Positions 59,174-64,000 of a stretch of 64,000 nt of DNA are shown one piece after another. The stretch is from Sulfurospirillum sp. GTDB taxonomy: Bacteria > Campylobacterota > Campylobacteria > Campylobacterales > Sulfurospirillaceae. Positions within the stretch are counted from its first letter, which is position 1; each line of letters begins with the position of its first letter. Where the stretch lies: positions 115,416 to 179,415 of the forward strand of contig JACUTU010000001.1 in NCBI GenBank assembly GCA_014859685.1, given 5' to 3'. The notes under the pieces were generated by a model. It made no database searches, was not told the origin of the DNA, and was given only the letters and a program-made list of their open reading frames with translations. The position numbers and the translations under genes were made by a program.

Positions 59174-59627
59174 GGGAATATAGAGTGAAATTGAGAGTTT
59201 ATTACGAGAAAGGAAACTTTTACTAAAAACCCCTGTAAAGCCCATAAATAAAGGATTTTAAATTTTCACAACTCTTCAAAATTTACCCTTTAAGAAAATC
59301 TTTTTGTCACAAGAAATGACACATCAAATCCACTTTTTGACACTCAAATTTTACATATCTTTTTAGAGCTATCTTTGGCTATCTTTTTTATCTTCTTATT
59401 TTTATTTACTATAAAATAGAGTTATCTTGGTTATCTGACTTATCTTAATGAATTTTGATAATAAAATTCTAGAAAAACATATACTTTTTTCTAGAAAAAT
59501 ATTTTGTATAAATAGCTATTAAACCCCATAAAATAAACTTGTATCTAGTACAAAAGTTTAATAGGGGGTATTTATTTTTTCCAAAATATGAATACCTATA
59601 AAGATATTTATAAAAGGAAGAAAACAA
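59174..59627. other. non-coding region with repeats and a long palindrome
   Basis: No gene is seen. It contains several TATCTT-type direct repeats at 59355-59446 (for example GTTATCTTGGTTATCT), two TTCTAGAAAAA copies at 59467-59477 and 59489-59499 exactly 22 bp apart, and a nested palindrome at 59523-59569 in which ACCCC and AAACTTGTA pair with TACAAAAGTTT and GGGGGT. Such features suit a replication or recombination region of a lost mobile element, or the promoter region of the next small gene. Confidence 0.5.
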
Positions 59628-59842
59628 TGAACGATATAAATCCAACAACAGGCTTACCGATGTCAGGTGGAGGAATAGATGCAGGAGGTACACCTTATGG
59701 AAGTAGCTCAAATAGTTTTGATGATGGAGTAAGTGAATCAAGTGGCAGTGGTTTCAATAATATTGCTAACTACTGGAGCTGGAAAGTTGATGTAGTGCTA
59801 ATGCTGATTGTAATTGGTGTAAATGTTTATTTTTGGATATAG
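59628..59842 (+). CDS. small glycine-rich membrane protein
   Basis: A 71-aa protein preceded by AAAAGGAAG. It begins NDINPTTGLPMSGGGIDAGG, followed by a Gly/Ser-rich stretch and one C-terminal membrane helix (VDVVLMLIVIGVNVYFWI). NPxTGLPM-type starts occur in small uncharacterised proteins carried on mobile DNA; I know no function. An in-frame start 40 bases earlier lacks a ribosome site. Confidence 0.6.
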
Positions 59843-59933
59843 ATAGCAAAATTATTCATTACTATTCATCTATAAAACTTACACTTAGCCAAATTTGAGT
59901 AAAATAAATGATATTTTATTCAAGGTGCTAATC

Positions 59934-60116
59934 ATGGAAGACAAATGGCTTACTGTCAACGAAATATGCGAATACCTGCACACTACAAGAGATACAGTTT
60001 ATAAATGGATCGAACAAAAGCAAATGCCTGCAAATAAAGTGGGTAGAAAATGGCTTTTTAGAAAAGATGAAGTTGATACCTGGGTAAAAAGCGGTAAAGC
60101 AGCCGATGAAAAATAG
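59934..60116 (+). CDS. excisionase-type helix-turn-helix protein
   Basis: A 60-aa protein matching the excisionase/MerR-like HTH_17 domain: WLTVNEICEYLHTTRDTVYK, then PANKVGRKWLFRKDEVDTW. The ATG 59934 follows CAAGGTG. It is 18 bp before the DUF262 gene and probably regulates that cassette or is a leftover of the integrase module. Confidence 0.82.
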   Translation: MEDKWLTVNEICEYLHTTRDTVYKWIEQKQMPANKVGRKWLFRKDEVDTWVKSGKAADEK

Positions 60117-60134
60117 CAATATGAGGATAATTTA

Positions 60135-62234
60135 ATGACAGCCATTCAATCAAATTTACTAGAATTTATATCAAAGTCTTCACAATTCGTAATACCAATT
60201 TATCAAAGAACTTATAGTTGGACTGAAAATGAATGTTTACAATTATGGAAAGATATATTAAGAGCAGGAACAAATAATCAAATAGGAGCCCATTTTATTG
60301 GTTCTGTTGTTTATGTTCAAGATGGGCAATACTCTGTAACAGCACAATCTCCACTTCTAGTTATAGATGGTCAACAAAGACTTACAACAGTTACACTACT
60401 TTTAACTGCATTATCTGATTTATTAGATGATGAGCAAGAAATAATAGATGGTTTTTCAAAAGAACAATTAAAAGATTTTTATCTTATGGATCCTAGAAAA
60501 AAAGATAACAAAAAATATAAACTTATATTATCTCAAACAGATAAAGACACTTTAATAGCTCTTATTGATAAAAGCAAAGTAAATTTCCCAAAAGATTATT
60601 CTCTTAGAGTAAAAACGAATTATGAGTTTTTTAAAAAGAAACTGGCTGAAAATATAGATGAACTTGAAACTATTTGTAAAGGTATAGCTAAACTACTAAT
60701 TGTAGATATATCTCTTGATAGACAATATGATAATCCTCAATTAATTTTTGAAAGCATGAACTCAACAGGTAAAGAGCTAACTCAAGCAGATTTAATCAGA
60801 AATTACATTCTGATGGGATTGGAACATGAACTTCAATCAAGACTCTACGAAGAGTATTGGCGACCGATGGAGCTTGATTTTGGACAAGAGGCCTATCAGA
60901 CATATTTTGATGCTTTTATGAGGCATTATCTCACTGTAAAAACAAAAGAAATTCCAAAAATAGATAGTATTTATGAAGCATTTAAAAAATATCATAGAGA
61001 AGAAAATCTATCTATCGAATCATTAGTAGCTGATATCAGAGCTTATTCTAAATATTTTTGCAAAATGGCTTTAGGGCAAGAAGAAGACAAAGAGTTATCT
61101 TATGCTTTCAAAGATTTAAAAGAATTAAAAGTCGATGTTGCATATCCATTGCTATTAGAGCTTTACGATGATTATGAGAATAATCATTTATCTAAAAATG
61201 ATTTTGAAAAAGCTATTAGATTAATAGAAAGTTATGTATTTAGAAGAGCGGTTTGTGCAATTCCTACCAATTCACTTAACAAAACATTTGCAAATTTTAC
61301 AAAATCAATCAAAAAAGATAGATATTTAGAGAGTATCCAAGCTACATTTATGCTTTTAACATCTTATAAAAAGTTTCCAACAGATGATGAGTTTAAAATA
61401 CATTTATCATCAAAAGATCTTTATAACTTCAGAAATAGAAGTTATTGGCTTAGAAGATTAGAAAACTTTGGTAGAAAAGAGAGAGTTAATGTTAATGATT
61501 ATACGATTGAACATATTATGCCTCAAAATGAAAACCTATCACAAGAATGGAAAAACACTTTAGGAGAAAACTGGCAAGATATTCAAGCTCAATGGCTTCA
61601 TACATTAGGAAACTTAACTCTTACAGGATATAACTCTGAGTATAGTGATAAACCTTTTGAAGAAAAAAGAGATATGGAAGGTGGTTTTGCTAAGAGTCCT
61701 CTAAAGCTAAATGAGTATTTGAGAAATCCGAATCTTGTATGGAATGAAGATGCTATAAAAAGTAGAGCTACTATTCTATCAACTCAAGCAGCCAATGTAT
61801 GGGTTAGTCCAAAACTTGAAACATCAATTTTAGAGACTTACAAAGCACCTAAAACTTCAAATAGTAATTATACTATTGATGATCATCCAAATCTTTTAAA
61901 AGCTCAAAATAAAAAGCTTTTTGAAGAGTTTAGAAAAGAAGTATTGTCTTTAGACTCAAATGTAACTGAGGAGTTTTTAAAACTTTATATTGCTTACAAA
62001 GCTGAAACAAATTTTGTAGATATAGTTCCTCAAGCAAATAGTTTAAAACTTTATATAAACATCGTATTAAATGAACTAGAAGATCCAAAAAAACTTGGAA
62101 GAGATGTATCAAATGTAGGAACTTGGGGTAATGGTGACACAGAGGTGATATTAAACTCAATAGATGAGATTCCATATATCATAGGCTTAGTAAGACAAGC
62201 TTTGGAAAAACAATTCGGAAATGGAATAGATTAA
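60135..62234 (+). CDS. DUF262-DUF1524 (GmrSD-like) protein with DUF5655 tail
   Basis: A 699-aa protein. DUF262 at the N-terminus has the family signature IPIYQRTYSWTENE and VIDGQQRLTTVTLL (ParB/Srx-like nucleotide site). DUF1524 in the middle has the HNH-type YTIEHIMPQN and LHTLGNLTLTGYNS. The last 110 residues (DHPNLLKAQNKKLFEEF onward) resemble DUF5655. Related single-chain proteins (GmrSD, SspE, BrxU) restrict modified phage DNA, so a defence role is likely though the trigger is unknown. Confidence 0.87.
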   Translation: MTAIQSNLLEFISKSSQFVIPIYQRTYSWTENECLQLWKDILRAGTNNQIGAHFIGSVVYVQDGQYSVTAQSPLLVIDGQQRLTTVTLLLTALSDLLDDEQEIIDGFSKEQLKDFYLMDPRKKDNKKYKLILSQTDKDTLIALIDKSKVNFPKDYSLRVKTNYEFFKKKLAENIDELETICKGIAKLLIVDISLDRQYDNPQLIFESMNSTGKELTQADLIRNYILMGLEHELQSRLYEEYWRPMELDFGQEAYQTYFDAFMRHYLTVKTKEIPKIDSIYEAFKKYHREENLSIESLVADIRAYSKYFCKMALGQEEDKELSYAFKDLKELKVDVAYPLLLELYDDYENNHLSKNDFEKAIRLIESYVFRRAVCAIPTNSLNKTFANFTKSIKKDRYLESIQATFMLLTSYKKFPTDDEFKIHLSSKDLYNFRNRSYWLRRLENFGRKERVNVNDYTIEHIMPQNENLSQEWKNTLGENWQDIQAQWLHTLGNLTLTGYNSEYSDKPFEEKRDMEGGFAKSPLKLNEYLRNPNLVWNEDAIKSRATILSTQAANVWVSPKLETSILETYKAPKTSNSNYTIDDHPNLLKAQNKKLFEEFRKEVLSLDSNVTEEFLKLYIAYKAETNFVDIVPQANSLKLYINIVLNELEDPKKLGRDVSNVGTWGNGDTEVILNSIDEIPYIIGLVRQALEKQFGNGID

Positions 62235-62466
62235 AAAATAGCCGTTTTATAAAAAATAACTTAAATTAAGTCAATTTTTTACAAGACGTTAGAGATGGTT
62301 TGATCTTTGAAGCACTTCTTGTTGGAAGTGTTTTGAAGATGAAACCTAAGGGTTTCATCAATAACAATTGAGGTGGTATCGGCTTGTTTGTGTGCCGATG
62401 TCAGATTGGTTGTTGTGAGTTCTTTAACAATTCATTGTCAATTGCACTAGAAACGATCAAGATTTA
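62235..62466 (+). other. rRNA-spacer-like stretch with boxA and three hairpins
   Basis: No gene is seen. Near its right end, GTTCTTTAACAATTC at 62419-62433 matches the rRNA antitermination boxA. Upstream are three clean hairpins: CACTTC/GAAGTG (62313-62330), GATGAAACC/GGTTTCATC with a TAAG loop (62338-62359), and ATCGGC/GCCGAT (62378-62399). This is how leaders and spacers of rRNA operons look, but no 16S, 23S or tRNA body is present. It may be a recombination scar. Confidence 0.5.
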
Positions 62467-62838
62467 TTGATTTGGTTTTGGTACAATGATACAGATGCTG
62501 GTGGGATAGTTTATCATGCGAATTATTTGAAATTTTGTGAGCGGGCGCGTAGTGAGTTATTTTTTGTGCGAGGGCTTTCGCCGGTGATTGATGGTGGGCA
62601 TTTTGTTGTGAAGAGAATTGAGGCTGATTTTATTCGTTCTGCTAAACTTGGAGATTTGCTTGAGGTGAGATATGAGTTGTTGGCGATGAAAAATACTTCT
62701 TTACGGCTTGTGCAAACTATCTACTTACAAGAGGAGAAAATCTTTGAGATGATGAGCGTTTTGGTGTATGTGAAATACGAAAAACCAGCAAAGATACCCT
62801 TACATGTAAGAGATTTTTTCACCGAGTTCTTAGGGTAG
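62467..62838 (+). CDS. ybgC: YbgC-family acyl-CoA thioesterase
   Basis: A 123-aa hot-dog thioesterase with the signature YNDTDAGGIVYHANYLKFCE (catalytic Asp in the first strand). It hydrolyses short acyl-CoA or acyl-ACP and is often linked with the Tol-Pal system. The only available start is a TTG giving MIWFWYND; family members usually begin four to eight residues earlier with an ATG and a basic residue, and no ribosome site is visible. The 5' end seems to have been replaced by the rRNA-spacer-like sequence upstream, so expression is doubtful. Confidence 0.82.
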   Translation: MIWFWYNDTDAGGIVYHANYLKFCERARSELFFVRGLSPVIDGGHFVVKRIEADFIRSAKLGDLLEVRYELLAMKNTSLRLVQTIYLQEEKIFEMMSVLVYVKYEKPAKIPLHVRDFFTEFLG

Positions 62839-64000
62839 AACTGCTTCAAATTTGTAGCGTTTTGCTTGCATAATGGCTATATCATATTCTACTTGATTGG
62901 CAAAAATTCTTTCATGAAATACACTGTTTGTCGTTGGATCAAGGTAATTGCTATAGAAAAAATCGACACCAATTGAGCTTGCATAATTAACCCAATCATA
63001 GGTGATGCTATGACCTAGCAACGAATTTATATCTTCTATATTGTTTGGAACTTGAGTGATAGAATTTGCGATATAGAGCTGTTTCCTGTCTTCATATTGT
63101 GTGAGTGTTAGCAAGAGCGGATTGTAGTTGATTTGCGTGGAGAGCAGTACCGCTGGAAGTCTATCGTAAAAGCGAAATTGTGATGCTAAGAGGCTTGTTT
63201 TTACCAAAGGCGTATTGAAAAAAACCGCACTGTCATCTAGCTTCATATTTGTTTTGAGCATCTTTTTAAAATCTGTTTTTGGATTTTCAAGACTTTGCTC
63301 CAAGACAATCTGAGGATTTTTTTGTGCAATGATTTGGCTTAATTCCTCCCCAAGTTCACTACCATCTTTAAAAATAGCTATTTTTTTGTTGCTACGACTC
63401 AAAAGTAGATCAATCTGCTTTTCATAGTCAATACCACCGAAAAAAAGGTTTGCGCTTGCTTGTGGAAATTTTGATCTATTGATAGTTGGTATGAAAAAAA
63501 GAAGATTTTGATGTTCATTGGACACTATTTGCACGCCTTGCTGCGTTAATGGTGCGATAACATACAAGAAACCCTCATTTTTTATCTGTGTAATTGCTGT
63601 TTGCAATGAATTTTTTTGCTCGTCAATACTATTAAAAACTTTTAATTCAAAATTTGCATCTTGTAAAAGCAGATAAGAGATTGCAGAATTTACTGTTGTG
63701 ATGGCATAGCGTCTGATGCTTTTTTGTGGTATAAGCATTGCAATGCGGATATTGATATTGTCTGTTTCGTTGATGCGTAAAAGCGTGCGAAAAGCATTGT
63801 AAGTATCAAAAGCGATGGTATCAGCATTTTTACGATTAAATTTGCTTAAAAAACTAAATATTTGTTGCGATTGCAAGAGTTCGTGCAAACAAGTATTGTC
63901 ACAAATTCCTTCTTCAAGGTCTATAAAAACACTCGAAGTTGGAGCCAATGTTGAGAGTTTTTGCTCTTGAGCAAAGAGAGATATGCACAAGCAAACAAAA
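62830..64000 (-). CDS. periplasmic-binding-protein-like lipoprotein or secreted protein, partial
   Basis: At least 390 codons; the reading frame stays open to the window edge, so the true start lies beyond it. The visible N-terminus FVCLCISLFAQEQ is the end of a signal peptide. Alternating strands and helices (IRIAMLIPQKSIRRYAITTV, FLYVIAPLTQQGVQIVSNE, KIAIFKDGSELGEEL) suggest a type 1 periplasmic-binding fold, as in amino-acid binding proteins or LpoA-like proteins. Its end overlaps the convergent ybgC by 9 bp. Confidence 0.6.
   Translation of the reverse strand, partial: FVCLCISLFAQEQKLSTLAPTSSVFIDLEEGICDNTCLHELLQSQQIFSFLSKFNRKNADTIAFDTYNAFRTLLRINETDNINIRIAMLIPQKSIRRYAITTVNSAISYLLLQDANFELKVFNSIDEQKNSLQTAITQIKNEGFLYVIAPLTQQGVQIVSNEHQNLLFFIPTINRSKFPQASANLFFGGIDYEKQIDLLLSRSNKKIAIFKDGSELGEELSQIIAQKNPQIVLEQSLENPKTDFKKMLKTNMKLDDSAVFFNTPLVKTSLLASQFRFYDRLPAVLLSTQINYNPLLLTLTQYEDRKQLYIANSITQVPNNIEDINSLLGHSITYDWVNYASSIGVDFFYSNYLDPTTNSVFHERIFANQVEYDIAIMQAKRYKFEAVLP

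Noticed and set aside
38228..59627. Direct repeat of the tRNA-Met 3' end as an attachment site
   Set aside because: I looked near the integrase remnant and the region ends and saw no second copy of the T-arm and acceptor sequence.
62419..62466. Start of an rRNA gene after the boxA
   Set aside because: No conserved 16S or 23S sequence follows; the sequence runs straight into the thioesterase reading frame.

Overview
The window looks like a chromosome segment of a Campylobacterota (Epsilonproteobacteria) bacterium, probably a free-living relative of Sulfurimonas, Sulfurospirillum or Sulfuricurvum. Support: AT-rich DNA, the linkage of uvrB, pseudopilins, priA, ispG and dnaB familiar from this phylum, a Csd3/Pgp3-type cell-shape peptidase, a PgbA-like periplasmic protein and a short ComEC. 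Species is not assigned.

1-38.1 kb is mostly core chromosome. From left to right: uvrB; a toxin-antitoxin pair with a frameshifted toxin; two pseudopilins, priA, a structured leader before ispG, dnaB and comEC (replication, isoprenoid and competence functions); a leftward block (YihY, GlcD-like oxidase, PgbA-like protein); a cell-wall peptidase with a Nudix hydrolase; a leftward signalling block (GGDEF/EAL protein, NrtS-like protein, soluble chemoreceptor, carbamoylputrescine amidase); feoAB behind a Fur-box-like site; a CDF transporter and agmatine deiminase; a sensor kinase/response regulator next to an acetate uptake and activation unit (DUF485, actP, acs); DUF2237, glutathione peroxidase, DUF1365, FAD oxidoreductase, yebC and nitroreductase genes; groESL with a CIRCE operator; and an AsmA-like protein.

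38.15-62.5 kb is accessory. It starts just after a tRNA-Met gene with hipBA and continues into a type III-A CRISPR-Cas locus: cas6, cas10, csm2-5, a CARF-HEPN RNase of the Csx2/TM1812 type, a Csx20-like putative ring nuclease, and an unusual adaptation cassette made of cas2, cas1, a free-standing protein resembling the Cas1 N-terminal domain, a second cas2 and an unknown 124-aa protein. An array of 33 identical 35-bp repeats follows, then a WYL regulator. A shared palindrome TAGACA-N5-TGTCTA lies before csx20, cas2-cas1 and the WYL gene, with a weaker copy before cas10; I propose it as the operator of the WYL protein. Next come a truncated CI/UmuD-like repressor, a Y-family polymerase, a TRAP transporter, an integrase remnant, a structured intergenic region and a small cassette with an HTH protein and a DUF262-DUF1524 nuclease-like protein. 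The region ends at an rRNA-spacer-like stretch containing a boxA sequence, directly before a ybgC-type thioesterase that lacks a normal start codon. A periplasmic-binding-like gene runs off the right edge.

The CRISPR genes read as a working cOA-signalling system: Cas10 keeps both its HD and GGDD motifs, the CARF-HEPN protein keeps its RNase motif, and a candidate ring nuclease lies beside it to switch the signal off. Two larger-scale patterns cross the window: a strongly over-represented palindrome TTACATGTAA, whose core also begins every CRISPR repeat, and a dispersed 77-bp repeat.
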